DNA of 64,000 nucleotides from Himantopus leucocephalus (GCA_003993805.1 RSEF01000006.1:30600716-30664715); one strand, 5' to 3'; positions 12,173-27,439 are shown, numbered from the stretch's first letter. The notes: generated by a model not told the origin, from the letters alone. Made by a program: numbers and translations.

Positions 12173-14164
12173 AAGAAAGCCATATTGCACCTATGTTTTA
12201 ATCAAATGCTGCATTTCATTGTCATAAGCAAAACGTGCCAATCCTTTGGGTTTTGCGTAGCTTCTCTGGCAGTCCCACCCCAGGCTTCGGAGTTTCCTGT
12301 TCCTTGTTTTGCAGTTAATTCACAATAACTTTGGTCAGTTACTTCTACTAGCTTGATCCTAAAAGGGTCCGTATCCAGTCCATCTAATGCTAATATTAAT
12401 GAGTCTTTCACTTGTTGTTATCATCCAATAAGCATTCCACTTATTTTTCTCCTCATCACAAAGCCTTTCTTGATGAAACTTTAGAAAAGAGTGCCTGGAT
12501 TCAAGTACTTATCTGCTAATTGCTATAAGCAATTTCAATGTCTTTAAAAGCCAGGCTATTTATACGAGAAACAAATCCAGAATTCATCATAATCTTCTGT
12601 GTAGACCTGTGGCCTCTCTGAAGATTTTCTCCTGGAAAAACTTCTGGTATGCTACTGTCAAGAGAATATAGATTAAATGATGTACACATGTCCCTTCAAA
12701 ATGGCCACAGAGACTGATTTCAAGTTTATCACATCTTTACCCAAGTCTGAAACAACTGGCAAAATTTTAGCTTAGTGTGAGTGGTGATGAATGAACACCA
12801 CTCCCCAGATAACAGAAGCTTGCTAAGTCGAAGCGCTAACACATCCTGCCCTGGAGAGGTTTTGGGGGAGCTACACACCACAGCGGTTGCAGTTGTTGGT
12901 GAACACCTCCAAACCAGTTTAATGAGTTTTCCACCTCAGTAATGTTTCTATGACTCAGGAGCGGAAGCCTTTCTTCAGTGGGTATCCACTGGTAAACAAT
13001 CTGCATCTCAACTAACTCAGGGCTAATCTTGCCCTGCCTGACTTGCTCTGATCATCTGAGAAAACTGGTTGCTAAAAATCAGTCACTTATAATGTATTAG
13101 GAAAATGTTTTGGATCTAAAAGGGGATGAAATATTCACACTTTTAGACACCTGCTCTTTCCCAGCTCTCAGGCTACTAAACCCTCACTCAGTATGTCCAA
13201 CGTGCAGCTTCCTGTAATCTTATGCTACTGTACTGTGGACTGTAAGGTTTGTATCTCAGTCCTGTTGGTGGTAACAAGTAACATTAATTCAGTGCACATT
13301 TGCCCTGAACATTCTTCAGCCAAGCTGCAAGAGGGTTAAAGCCACTTGCCTTCTCACTATGCCTAGCTCTCCATACACCTTCTCACATTCACTTCATGTC
13401 CAGAAATCCTTTACAGTTAGCTTTGCTACACAGGGACTTCTCGAGTGGTGTCCTGCACCCTGTCTGCAGCAACAAATCACTTTCTTGTTCAAAATATAGC
13501 TATGCAGGTTTTGATCTATCATATTGCTTATGATCCCTTTTGAATTATTTCAGCTTTGGTTAAGGTCTTCAGGACAACCTAAACTAATCCAAGTGTAAAT
13601 TATGACCGATACCTTAGAAGACTGTCCCTAAACTAAGTCTGAGTAAGCTGAATTAATTGCTGTAAATAGCCTGATTTTGCTTAGCTAGAAGTGCTAAAAC
13701 CAACCAAAATAATATTGAAGATTATTACTCTTACTTTGCATACAAATTCTTAAACAGAAGTGAATGAATAGACAGCAATTTCTTGTCAAATGAGGTATTA
13801 AACCTATGTGTTGCTGTCACTGCCTATAAAAGTAGTAGTATATACTCATTTACCAAATATTTCCAAAGCCTTAGAATTGCAGAATGAAGGAACAGTGGCC
13901 AAAGGTATATTATAAGTGTCATCATAAATGTAAATATATGGATGTTACATTTGAGCAGCTTTCCATGGTTCTGCAAGTCTCACTGATTCACAGCTGACCA
14001 GCAATTTATGCATTCTGTTTATCTTCCACATACTACTAAATAGATATACTATATACAATATGTACATTATATGCATATTCATGTACACAAAATAGGTTTT
14101 AACATTATTTTAGATGGTATTAAGGTTCTGTTTATTCTGGTAATTTCAAGACTTCTACTGGAAT

Positions 14165-14285
14165 CAAGTCTTTAGCAACACTGAGCTTCCATTTCCCAAT
14201 CTACAAAGAAGGTAAAATAACATTTAACGTCCTTCATAAAATACTTTGGAGAAACGCTACCAAGGAAAACCATTAAAGAAATGTA
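14165..14285 (+). repeat. MIR-like 3' fragment
   Basis: CTGAGCTTCCATTTCCCAAT and CTACAAAGAAGGTAAAATAA resemble the 'cctcagtttccccatctgtaaaatgggg' part of MIR; CATAAAATACTTTGGAGAAA resembles its 3' tail. The fragment is degenerate and has no head. Confidence 0.35.
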
Positions 14286-17200
14286 TTCCTCATGACCAGT
14301 CTTGAGAATAAAACCACGTAATCGCCTCTCCTCTAAGGCTTATGAATGATGGTTGGAGGCTCAGTAACAAGGATTCATGGATGATGGGCTACATCGGGGA
14401 GCTGGCTGTGTATATTCTGCAGAGCACACGTCCCAAGTAACATAAGCGAAAGTACAAGCTCTATTATGTATTATAACAATACCAAGACTACAATAATAGT
14501 TGATAACGAGAGACCAAATTTTTCATAGGTCACCTTTTCAGACTCAGCAGCTATCAATTTTCAGCCTTCTTCCAGCATACTATTCTCTTAAATGACTTCA
14601 ACTTGGACACACAGATCCTCCTTAGCTGATTAAACCAATCTGCAATGCCATCTTAAAAGCCAATGTGTACTGTTTACAGACGGCTTTGAAAGCTCCCTCT
14701 AATGGGGGGTAATAACCCTGTACAGTTGTCCAGAATGAGAAAGGTCGCAGAACAAAGCCATTGCATTATATGTTGCGTGTATCAAGCTTAAAGAGACCTC
14801 TTGCCATTTCAAAGGTAAACTAAACGGCTGGAGGTAGGGAGGTATTTGAGGCACCAGTTAAACACAATGCACTGAGCTCCTGTACAAGCCCTTCTCACAC
14901 CGCTGATGCTCCAACCTCTTCGCAATGTGCACAACACTCATTTGCCTTCACTTTATCAAGATGCCTTTGGGAACCTCCTGAAGCCAAAACTGTACTGCTA
15001 CTCACAGGTGTCAAGGAAGGCAACAGTGGGTATCGCAAGAATGATTGCAACCCAGGAGCTACAAATACAGCTGCCTGCAAGCTGACACACCGTGCCCCAG
15101 AAACCCAGCATAAAAAGTACCTGCGCTGAGCACACATACAGCTTTAACCCCATGGTAATAGTACTTCAAAAGCCAAGGACTGTATTTTCCGAGTCCATCC
15201 CCTCTGTCCCCACTTCCCACAAGACTAACTTTTATTCTCCGAGTGCTTGTAGAGCTCTAGTCTCATTAAATAAATGTTTTCCTCTTTGGTGAACATGAGA
15301 GCTTAAGATTCCTATTACTCATGCCTTCAGTTCTGTCCTTCCTTCCAGAACAACAGTGAACAAGAGCCAGAGAGAACAATAACAAGAATCCCGCTAGGAG
15401 AGCTCACATGCCAGTGGGTCTGGTAGAGGAAGAACTAATTACCAACAGACATTTTCTGCGAGCCAAAGGACACAATTAAGTGCATATTTGTTGCGTTACA
15501 TTTGCACAGCTGCACTCACTCACTTTCCATTCAAAGATATCTTAGCAGTCACCTGACACACAGCTATTAAACATGTAGAAAGCTTTACTTTTCTAATACT
15601 ATTTAAATACCACAAAAACTGCTATGTAGTTGAAAGAGTACATCTAAGAGTAAAAGCCCCCCGCCTTCTTTTCCTTTTTTAAATTTTTTATGAACAGGTA
15701 TAATGGGCCCATTTGATGGACAAACCTAATCAAATATTTAGTTCCACCACGACTCTGAGGAGAATGACCTGATTTCTTAACTCTTTTAAGGACTAAGGAG
15801 CAGCACAAAGACTAACTTGGACTCATCTTTTAAACCCCTTAAGGAATGTTGTGAATTGTAAAACAGGAACTGTGGCAGCAGCCTACCATTTTCCAGTGAA
15901 GCTTTATTTTAATTACTTGCAGAGGTCACAGAACCTTCAACCCTGTTTGATGTTCCGTATAACATCAAATTCCATTGTTTCCTTCTCTGCAGGCTTCTGT
16001 GATCTCACAAGTGGCTAGAACAGCACAAACACTATGAAGACCAAAATTTGCCTCTAATAACATCCTGACCCAAACTGTCCACTCATTTTTCCCAGGCTCT
16101 TATCTGTTTAGCAAGTCACTACAAATATCTCTGCTCAGATATAAAAATAAAAGCGCAGGTCCTTTGCTTCCAAAGGACTTCAAAATCTACCATAATTTTC
16201 TCAGTTACTAAGAAAGGAAGGAAAGTGTAATACAATTTAAACGTTGAAAATATTCTAGCCTGATAAATCCTTGTTTGATATGTATTTTTAAAACTAGGAC
16301 CTTCCAAAGCTGTTCTTAACGCTACTGTCACAATAACCCAACAGCAACAGCTCTCAGCACAGTCTCTGTCTCTGTTCAACCTGAGACAGGACGGAGCAGC
16401 GGGAAGCAGAGCTCACACTGGCAGTTCCCAGGCTGATGGGGCTGCAAGACACAAGACACCACACTAGGGGACAGTGGGAAATGGAGCGTGAGGCTGTGAC
16501 TGTGAATCTGAATGACAACGTGCATGCAAGAGACATGGAAGACCCTCAGAGCCTTCCATTGATTGCTGTGCTGCCTTAGGTAAGCCAAAACTGCAGCTGT
16601 CCTGCTGCTATGGACACTTCCACTGTTAATTCATGCCTGGTTTCTGATTTTTATACAAAATACTTCCCAGCATTCCAACAGTGACTGCCAATATCATGCT
16701 AGTATATTCCTTAACAGATGGACTATAATAAACTTCATAACTTACGAGTTTTAATTCCATCAGCATACGATATTGTTATACCCAGTAGCTGCTGCTAATA
16801 GCAATGCAATTATTAGCTGCTTGGACTATAATTTTTCTGTATAGCAAAGACGTGTGCAATGATTCAGGCTAAATCCCCAGTTGCGCAACTGCTCTGCTGG
16901 CATGAAGAAGCAGTCCTCATGGCAGCTGAACAGCAACTGGACTTACTTTAGTAAGATCCTAGCAGTTACTTGTGACTGCACAGTCAGCTCTGCTTTGAGT
17001 TCTTACTTTCCTGCAACGTCCAATGTTGAGCAAGTTGCACGCACAGGTGAAATGCTTAACTTCCAACTATGGTCTTTATGGGAGCTATTCATTCTGTCTT
17101 CATGGGGCAAATCCACCTATTGCTACACACAGGACCAAAGTTAAGAACTTATATTATCTACACAGTTGACAGTTGAAGGTCAAAACAAAGGAGGTAATTC

Positions 17201-20200
17201 CACTCAACAAAGAAACGTTCCCATCATAGCTCAAAGAGGCTGGTTAGAATACTGTGGGTGGTACTGAGGAGCAAAACTATAGCAAACAGCTTTATCGGCT
17301 ATTGCCAGGATTTCAACAACTTCTCTGTTAGGATTTATGCACAGAGAAACCTAATCCCAGTCACTGAACATGCAGTTACTCAGAAACAATCCAGAGCAAA
17401 TATATGTACTAGATTTTGTTAAGTTTCATTCTAATCTACTGCGATACAAATCTGTGAATTCACTGCCTTCATTACCCTTATTTTAGGTGTATATGAGGGC
17501 AAGATCCTGCATCTGACATTTAATTTTCTTTTAAACCTCGTTTATTGCACAGATTATTTTTTTAATTTTGAACTTCTCAACAGCAAGTATCTCTCAAGGC
17601 CTGATACAAATCCCTCCAATATTTCTCAACAATGCTGGAATAGGTCCAGTTCATAAGTACAGGTGTGGACTTTCTGTCTTCTGTAATCTTTAGGCTTCAA
17701 AAAGCATTAGAGAACTAAATATTCCTTTCTCTTGTATGCATTTTGTCCAGCATAGATTTTTGACATGAAAAGATACTTCACCTAAAGGACCTGATTACAG
17801 CCACATTCATGTGGCTGGATTAGTTTGGAACCACAATCAACCAGCAAAGCTACTTGCCAGTAACTTCATCATAGTGCTGAGGGCCTTTTCAAACAGCCTA
17901 ATACTGGCATAACTATAACTTTGTCTCAACTAGCCAGCAAAGCACCTCTACTGACTACCGAGACTGTTGTGTAGGTCCACTGAGGTGTACAGTTGAGTGA
18001 TCAGTCTCTCTGCAGCAAGGCGAGAAAGCCATCCCAGCCCCAGCTTCTAGTCTGCTGAAAACAAAGTAAAGCCCGTGGCTTGCTTTGCTGCTGAGTGTTA
18101 GTTATAAGGCACAAGTCAAGGGACAGCACGGACACTCATGAATAGATTATGCATCAGATGCATACAATATGCAATCTTCCGTAACACCAGGAATCTCCCA
18201 CTTTCCAAGTCATCCTCATGTTTTCTTTTGTTAGGTGGTAACAGCACCACTGAGCTGTCAGGAATATGTGAGTACAAGAGTGAAACATAACCATATTTCT
18301 CCTTTTAACTCTCTGCATGAAGTCACTGTTAGTCCCTCGTCCTGTCCCTCTGGCTGAACTTTTAATAACAGAGCTTGATGTATATGCATTAGCAGATCAC
18401 GTTAACTGAAGTTGTATTTGCAGTGCTGCAACAATATCTCCAAAACAATGGGAAGTATCTTGGAAGACTGAGATATTACCAGTTTATTTAATTAGAAACA
18501 ACTTTCTCAGACAGTAGAACTACAGCTGACTTTAACCTGCTGAAATTTAGCTAGAAAAGTCAGTAACAAACCTCCTCTGTATCGTAAAAAAAAACCCCAA
18601 CAGAATTATTTTATAAATAAGAAAGTCTTGCACCTGACAGCAGCACCTAGACCACATCCTAACATTAAAACGGTATTTGCAAATCCAAAAATTAGCAGTT
18701 ATCTACATTCTGATCATGATTTGATTGCATTTATAGACAGCCAGAAATAAAGAGCAGTGTAATATGTGCATACTCATATATATGTATGCACATGTGGAAT
18801 TCTAAAGGAACATACATATTTGTAGATCTTAGAGTAACCAGAAAACAAGCAGCCTAGGAATTTTTAAGACATGCTAGTGAAAGTCCCAAATTACGTATTT
18901 TAAAATACAAACAAAAAAGTTAGCATGGTCCATATGCTTGATGCACAGAAAAATCATAAGAACTGAGATATTATTAACTAAAAGAAAAAAAAAAGCCGAC
19001 AACTAAGTCATGAAGTTAGAAATAAAGATAACTCATAAGAAAGCTAAAGTTACCAAAGCCGTAACTATGGACAACACGTTTAAAGACAATAAGAGTCTTT
19101 ATTAAAGCATGATGGGAGAAAAAAATAAAATAATAAAAAAAAAATTAACAGATCAGGCAAAGATCCCTTGTGAGCTGTAGATGAAAAATGATGAAGGATG
19201 ACACAGAAAAGACAGAAGTATTCAGGAGGTGTATCTTTCTGGTCTTTATTTGACAATGCCGAAAGACATATTTTTCCTGTTTGATGCTGTTCACTGAGCA
19301 AGATTTATTCAAATTTGCCATGAGCCAACATTTACATATTGGGAGACTTGAATAATCTGTACTCAAGTGTCTTGAGAAAACTACAGCAGGGCAGTTCTCT
19401 GACAGATGGATGCGGTAGCAGGGGAGGCTCTGCTGAGCCAGATACCTCAGAGATTATTTCCTTCTACCCACAGCATGAGGTACCTCTACTACGGGCCAAG
19501 ACAAGACGACAAAACCTTTCCTGGTAAATCTGCTGATGACTCAAAGACAATGCTTGTATAAGCTATCTAAATCCAACAAGTATGTTTTAATAGTTTAATG
19601 CAATATAAAATGTCTGCAAATCAAGAAAGCCGGGCCCTGCGAGACTGAGGGACACGTTGTGGGCAACAGCAACTGAGAGAGGTGAGAACAGCATTAATAA
19701 TCTCTCAGAAAATGCTCTCGGAGTACCCGAAATGGCTGGCTCTTCTGATCATTTAATATATGCAAAGAATATAAAGACACTGCAGCATCACCATTTTAAC
19801 ACTGATGAGGGATACATGTGCGTTTACAGAATAGAACTCAATGGAGAACCACCAAAACAACGTGAGACCTTAAGCTGCGCACCTGAAGGACTCAGGGTCA
19901 AATCATTATTCAGAGAGAGGCTTCAGAGGTGACTAGCTTCCAGTGGACAGGTGATTAAAAGCAAAGAAAGGAAATAATAGCGGGAAAGAGCATGAGCTTT
20001 TCAATCCCACTGAAAAAACTCTGGCAACATCAAAAAGCTGAAGGTAGACAAATTTAACTTCAAAATCAGATGAAGTTTCTAAAAAGTAAAGGTAATCTAA
20101 GCAGCAAGAGGGAAAATTTGTGTTCTTATAATCACACTGCAGGATAATTGCTCAAAGGTTAAGTTTTCATGTGATTTCTAGGGAAAAGCTCCATGATTTT

Positions 20201-23200
20201 GAAAAGAGAAGGTCACGCAAGATGATTTTAGCAGTCGCTTGAACCTTAAAAGCCATTCCAAAGGGCTTTACATAGAGAGAAGCTTTTACACATGCATCAG
20301 GCTGCTCCTGGTGAGTGCAGGTCTGGACCAAAATAGCAGAATAATTAAAATCAGAGTCTAAGTTTACACTGGAAAAATTTCCAATAGAGTTAAATTGGTT
20401 CACATTGGAAAATTTACCAAGAGCTGTCTTGGCTAAGTAGCAAAATTCCTGGTATAGCAGGAGCTTTGCTGCTAGGATGGAGCTTTTGTTGATGTGGCTG
20501 GTGGTTCAGAGAGAGAATTCAAGTGCAACGCAAGGAGAAGTTCTGGGGTTGGGTGTGCTGCATCAGCACCAGAATTGCTACTGACCCAGAGAGTCCAGCA
20601 CTGAGATGAGGCTCTATAGTATGGGGAAGGCTGAGAAAACAGGTCAGTGTAGTACTAGGCAAAACTCATGTTAACCGAGACAGTGGGCAAGTGCAAACCA
20701 CTTCCTATTGATGAAGCAAGTGAGAGCTTGGAAGATGAAGCAACTCACCTTGGATCAAAATTAATGCTTGCAGCAGAGCCAAGCAGAAAACTCAAATTCT
20801 CAGACTCCCAGATCTGCTGGACCTCCCCGTAGCACACCACTAGATCCAAATAACTGTAGCTGATTTTCTTGTTCATCTAACACAAAACTGTCTTTCCAGT
20901 TTTCTGTCAGAAGGCTGTTTCAGGAACTGTGCAACCTTTGGCATGCGATTTAGCAAAGCCTGGTCTCCATTCTGATGTCTGCCTTCAGTTCAGAGGGAGT
21001 GTCCCAAGAACAACAGAGAAATAAAAGTTGCGAAGGCCAAATGAGGGGGGAAAGAAACTAAGGATGAGGTCACACACAGTACATCTGTAGAAAATAACCC
21101 GAGAATATGAAACAAAGGTAGCCTGTAAGAAACAAAGTAGATTTGAAGCACTCAATTTATGCCAATTTGTACCTAGTAGACTCACAAATTGGTCTAATAG
21201 GAAAACATGTTATGAGTGAATTAAGCAGGGAGTATTTTTTTTTAGTGACTACAGTCTGGTCTTGTAGCAAACCGATCCTAAAAGTCACTGTCATTCCAAC
21301 TATTCTGATCCAGTAATGCTTTAAAAAGCCTAAAGAATGGGTTTTATCCTTGAGTAACTGCAATGCTACCTGCTACCTTTGGAAATCTCTTCCAGCAAGA
21401 GGTCACAACAAGCAACAGATGACAATCTAGGGAAGAGACAGATTTTCTTCAAATATTTTTCTTCCCAATCACATTGCTCTTAACTCCAGAGTCACCCATA
21501 TATCATTATGAGACTGGACTTGACTACATCCAGACATTTCTCAGAAACCCTTGTTTTGTAATTCTGGCCACCATGTTTATGTTACACTAAATTTAAAATG
21601 GAACTATCAAAGGACATTAAGGTAACCAGTGGATAGTTGGTGCAGAGAAATAGTTGTCTCCTTTTCAAATAGAAGAACTTTGAATAAATGTTAGACCACC
21701 AACATGTACTCTTCTAAAAGCAGAGCCTTTTATTTTTGGCAGAAGTCCATTTTCTTGGTCCTGTTTTTCAGTTTGCTCACTGCTGATACATGTGATTTCC
21801 AATTACAGATGCAAAACTATGCAAGCATACTTTTGAATCCTAGCTGACATGAAAATGACAGTATGTTTGTCAGGGCCAAGACACAGGGATTTTACTCCCT
21901 ACCTTGTTTTCTTCAGCTCTGTATAAAATCAAGATTTCTAGTTACCGTGTGAAAGCTGCTGCAACAAAATAATCATGATACAACATATTACTATGGTGAT
22001 GAACAGGAAAGAGGTGATGGCCATAAAGCAGAAAGGGATATCTAACGTCACTTGCTGCCATTCAGTTTTCAACCAAGTACAGGGTCTCCACAATTGTTGT
22101 TGCCTCAACAGTAGTTCCAAGGTGCTGCTGAGGTCAGTCTGCTTAAAGTTTTTTACTGCCTCAGTAAAGTATGAGTTCTTTCTCTCCTCATTGCTAGGAA
22201 AAAACATTTTCCAGCCAAGATGCAATTACTTTACAGACTTCAAAGCAACAGCAGATCCATCTGCATGCATAACAAATCTCTCCAAATCCGATGTGTAAAA
22301 GTCAATTTCTTAACATTGTAGTTTATACTCAAATAATTTATGTTGATCATTTCAGAGACCTCTGTAAAACAACAAAAACTCCCAAGCTACTTTCACAGTT
22401 TGAATGCCAGAGTGTCTGTGTTGCTTGCAATGAAAAGGTGCATCTCTTTTCTGCGTGTTTTTTTTCCCCTCTTACAAAGGAAAAGGCTTGTAATGAGTGT
22501 CATACATCCCAGGGATCTACCCAAAGAACTATTAGACCTGTATGATCTTCTAATGTAGCATGAACATGTAATTAAAATCTACCCATTTTGTGCTCCAGGT
22601 GGTCATTGCAAACATTTAATCACCCACAAAATACTCATGTGTATTATATTTCTTCATCTGTAAAGCACCTGTTCAGTAAAGACAGGTGTTAACTCCGTGG
22701 ACTTCAAAGTCCCTAGAGATTCCAGACATATCTTTCATTTTTGTTTTTGTTTTTCTTTCCTTTTCCCCCCCTCCCAGGAAAGCACCCTGGCAAAGCAGAC
22801 AAAAGAGAGAGGGGACTGACTCCTCACAGAGTGAACGCTGAGCACAATACCCGGATGGAGCCTGTTACAAACAGGTGACAGCCACAGACTTGCCCCAACA
22901 GGCTCTTCTCCTCAAGTTTCAATGTGTTATTGCTGCATTCTTCCCAACAATTACTTTTTACGGGGACAGGTCTAAGTCCTATCCTGCTCTTCGAGAAGTC
23001 AGGAGCAAACTCTCTGCTGATAGGAGGACTTAAAGCAGGACTTAAAAATGAAAGATCACAATCCTGCAAAAAAATATTCCACCACTTAATCCATTTTTCA
23101 CTGTGATCTCAGTCCGGGAGAAACAAAAAGTAACTGGCTGAAATAATTTCGTATTGCTACGGAGTGCATTCTCACATTCCCCTGTCACTACACCCCAACT

Positions 23201-24904
23201 GACAGTGAGACTGTGACACTAGAGGAAGTTTTGTTTTCAGTATAAGTACTTTGGTGCTGGGATCGTTATTAATTTTACATCTCTGTTGTGGGTGATTGTG
23301 GCAGGTAGCACTAGCACAATGCAAAGGTTTAAAAGATGAACAGAAGAACCAATGGGAACTACAAAATAAAAACAGAGTATTATGTTTATCCTAAAGCAGG
23401 CTGCTCCAAGAGGAGAAGACGACGTGTTCTGCAGTGATAACCATGCAGCTGAATTCTTAATACAGCTATGCAACAAGAAAAATAAAGTCATCCAGGTAAG
23501 TTACTCCGCCACTTTAAGAGATAAAAAAGCTACTTGTTTTAAGTACCTGTTGTGTGCTACTGAAATACATGCAATGGCTATATATCACAAACTCTGCTGT
23601 TGGTGGCAAGGAACTTTATAATAATATAAAAGCCTCTACTGAAATGTCACTTTAAAGTATTTTGATCAGCCTGCAAAAGTTTTTCAGTAATATTTAGTGC
23701 AAGAAACACACTAAAGAATATTTAACTAAATCAAAAAGGTAAAAGCTAAAGAAGCTGTGCTAGGAAATATAGATCATAATCAGCAACACCGTCCTCAAGA
23801 AAGCAATTTGTACAGGTAAGCCATATTTTTATAGGCACCTGCAAGATTTCACAAATCCCTTTGTGGCAATAAGGAAGTTTTAATTGGTTATTTTTTCAAA
23901 TTACTTGTTACAACTTGCTCTTCTTATTCACCATCCCTACATCCTCTTAACATTCCTCCTCTTCCTATTGATGCTCAAATTGACTGAAGGATGGTTTCCA
24001 AACCACTGCTGAGAAGTTAATGCCTTGTGATTATGCTGCCATAGCAACTGAACTTCTGTTAGGGCTCTGTCAACTTCAGATAGTCTTTTGTCATCTTTAT
24101 GTGTCAAGTCTTTCCCAACCACAGATATCCCTCTTGCCAAATTCAATCTTTTGAGATCGGGGGGGGAGGAATCACCAAAATCCTGTTAGAAAGATTTTTA
24201 CATGAAACAATTTATATTATTTTTCTGGAAGTATATTTATTCTAGATTTTTGAGCCTGTGCATGGTGTGGTGTTCTAGGCAATTACTTCTAGCATATTTT
24301 TCATCAGGGAAGGGTAGTCTAAATTAAGTTAAATCTATGCTGCTGCTCAGCTATGTAGACAACCTGTCTGAACCATTTACGCATATCCTGAGTTATTATT
24401 AAACTTTTCATTTCCCCATTTTTATGCAAACAAGCCCCACATTAGGAAAAAAAAAATCAGTGTTCTGCATTAACTGATAAAACATGTTTCTCAGCAAAAA
24501 GGCAGGGAAACTGGAAACTGACTCTAACCTTATTTCTATGCAACAAATCTCCAGAAGTGATCAAAAGAGTCAACAAACTCTATTAAGAATTATTTGAGAT
24601 AAAGAATTGTATTGTTCCTCCATACATCAGCCATCAGTTGCAATCAGAAACAGCCCAAGCTCTGTGCTGTTCTCCTCTCTTCCTGGCAGTTTAAAAACAT
24701 GTTAGCTGCACTCTCTTTATCTAAACCACAGAATTACACACAGCATTTTAAAAAAATCCTTCGGTGCACAGGAACAAAACTACAAGCACCCTATTATGAT
24801 ACCACTGGCAAACTATTCGGTCGCATCACAAAGGTGCACACCCTTACCCCCCCCAAAAAAAAAGCCACGACCCTTTCCAGTTCAAATGTAGTTTCACAGG
24901 AAGG

Positions 24905-25200
24905 AGTTTACCTTCTGACAACAATTCTTCAGTCTAAATCCATTCCCTCCTCAGCTCGGCGGGCGGATTCTCTCCAGCTCCATTCAAATTCGGAGCAAAT
25001 TACCAGAAGCGATGTGCAGACGGCTGGTGTTGTCACCGAACCAGCTCAGAGTGAAGTGCCTGTGACTGCACCCAGCCCTGAGCCGCACTCCTCTGCTCGC
25101 ACTCGCGCGCTCCCCTGCACACACCCACCAAAACCAGCAAATAATCCTCCCTGCACATTAAACGCACTCCAGCAGTAACTCGGCCAACCAATTCTGTAAA
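24905..25200 (-). promoter_or_regulatory. Candidate internal promoter and first exon, CpG-dense patch
   Basis: This is the densest cluster of CpG dinucleotides in the window (GGCGGGCGG near 24958, CTCGCACTCGCGCGCTCC near 25098, and others), inside otherwise CpG-poor intron. On the minus strand the order is promoter-like: inverted CCAAT at 25188-25192, a TATA-like TTTAAT at 25158-25163, then GC-rich sequence, then a fair splice donor (CAGAAG/GTAAAC, last exon base 24912). A transcript starting near 25130 would have a first exon of about 220 nt with no useful open frame, and would splice to the phase-0 exon at 10274, which carries internal Met codons. That would yield an isoform lacking almost all LIM domains, as reported for abLIM-s. 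The elements are seen; the function is inferred. Confidence 0.35.
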
Positions 25201-27439
25201 AAGCGAAGGGGGAAGAATATCGGCCCAGGCAGGGGCAGGACCATTTCTCATCACTTGTGTGTCACTATTCAATGTTAATATAACTCAGAACATTTTTCCC
25301 TTGGGGAGAGGCGTCTGCTGAGTATGAAATTAGCACTCTCTTTCTCTGGAAGTTATTAAATATAACTTCCACAGCTTCTGAACAGCCTCCTGGGTGTTAG
25401 TCTAGTTTTGTCAGAAACAGTTACAGTGGGATTGTATTATAGTCCAGATTACTGCAGGCAGAGTGCTGGGGCCACTTCTCACACTGGTACGTGTATCCCT
25501 TTATCTTATTTGCACATTTTGCTTGAGATGATGCTTCAGACACACTCTATGAACATCTGATGAATTTACAGTGGGCCCTGTGCACTCACCCACTCCGATC
25601 TCTCAACAGGTATTTTCCATAATCAAAAAGTCCTGTGGTCTGCAGTATATACCTGACTAAGAGGGCAAACAATCACAGCATATAATTCTGCTTTTTCTTA
25701 TCATTTACCTGGGACGTTCATACAACATGTTCATGTTTTCCCATTTATTGTAGCAGCAGTAAAATTATACACAAACAAAGCAAATCACAGAACTAACAAA
25801 GCATACACTAAACTCCACTGCTTCTTCTCACGTGCTGTGTAGCCCTTCCCCCTGCATTTTTATGGTGTGTGAAGATGACAATGGTGACTGGGAGATACTG
25901 GTTGGCAGCAAAGTCTCTCCCAAGCCTGTAAGACAACCAAACCAGTAGATGCCTAGTACTATGAAAACAGAATGGCAACACGTTCTTCAGGGATGTTGTT
26001 TTATCACAACTTTAACACGCCACCAAAACTAAACCTGTTTGGATCCATCATATCATCAGTCTTTGTTTAAATCATCAATTGCTTCATTTATAAAAGTGTT
26101 TAAAATTTTACATCACTTCAACCTGTATTACCAGTACAGGTTGCATCATTAAAATCCAGTAAATGACACATTTTGTGATACTTCCTGCATAACCACTATG
26201 AAAACAGCCTTGCTAAATATTTCATTCAGTGGAAGAATATATGTTAGCCTCTCATTTAACATTTCTGAATGGAATTGAAATAAATCTCTGTTTGTTTTAA
26301 GAGACTCTCAATCTAGAAAGCATATGGGTATAAGAACACCGGACCGAATGCAGGAATGTACTGAAGTACCTAACTAAACTCCGTACTGCATGGACCTTTG
26401 CAGAGAAGAGTGATGTTTTCATGTGAGCTGTGAGCCTAATCCTCCTTAAAATAAATTACTTAAACACGTAGGTTACAGAGTTTCCCTGAAAGTCAATCAA
26501 CTGAAGCATCTGAATACTAATACCCACATGAGCAAAGTTGCTTGCATAGTTAAGTGTTGGCCTTCTGCACATCCCTGGACAACACAAACAGGCATTGTTT
26601 GAATAAATCATTTATAGTTCATATGGGAACCAACAATGTTGTTACTGTTATTTATTTGTTATTTATCTAGAATAGACTCATTCACATGTAAAGAATGAGA
26701 TGAAACTTCTCTGAATCCCTCACAGCACATTTCCAAATCTAGTTCTGAAAACAAAACTTGAAGAAACTTACAGGCTCCTCTTGCTTACATCCGTTTGCCT
26801 CTTAAATGTGGATACAGTTTCCTTACACAACCATAGCAGCTTTCGCTGGGTTTTTTTTGTTTGTTTTCCCACCCATAATTATTGTTATTTATTTCTACCT
26901 TCAGAAGTCAAGGTTTCTCATAACTGACATCTCTCTGAGTTAGTTGCAGCACAGATGAGACGTCTTAAAGTTCTGGCACAGTGTCTACAGGTACTAGACC
27001 AACTTTACACTAAATACCACATCTTACATTACTACTCCTCTTTAAAATCAGGGGAAGCTTAGCATAAATTACAATATCAAAACACATTTAGGAGTTGACC
27101 TTGCAGGCTGAAGTCAAGGGAGCCTTCTGGTGCCCTGGCATTTCTGTTTTCAAGTCCATCTGTTAAAATGGCATTATGCCACCGCTTACAAGGTGGGGTG
27201 CAAGTTTCAACAGTGCACAGGAAACAAACATAGGGCAGGCAGCAGCCCATCAGAACAGGAACTCGAGCTATGCACAGCCAGGAGAAATCACACCGTGGCT
27301 TTTTATTCACACATGAATATCAAGCAAGCAGTATTATAAAAATAAATGGGTAGAGTAGCAAGATGGTTGAGGGATTTGATAGCAGATATATACATCTCGA
27401 TTTCTAGCTAAGGAGATCAAATCCTGTTCATATCAGTAA

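Noticed and set aside
24612..25178. Longest open frame in the window (188 codons, plus strand)
   Set aside because: Its composition is low-complexity Ser/Pro/Thr-rich with no domain. It runs antisense to ABLIM1 across the CpG-dense patch, where stop codons are rarer by chance, and no splice or homology evidence supports it.
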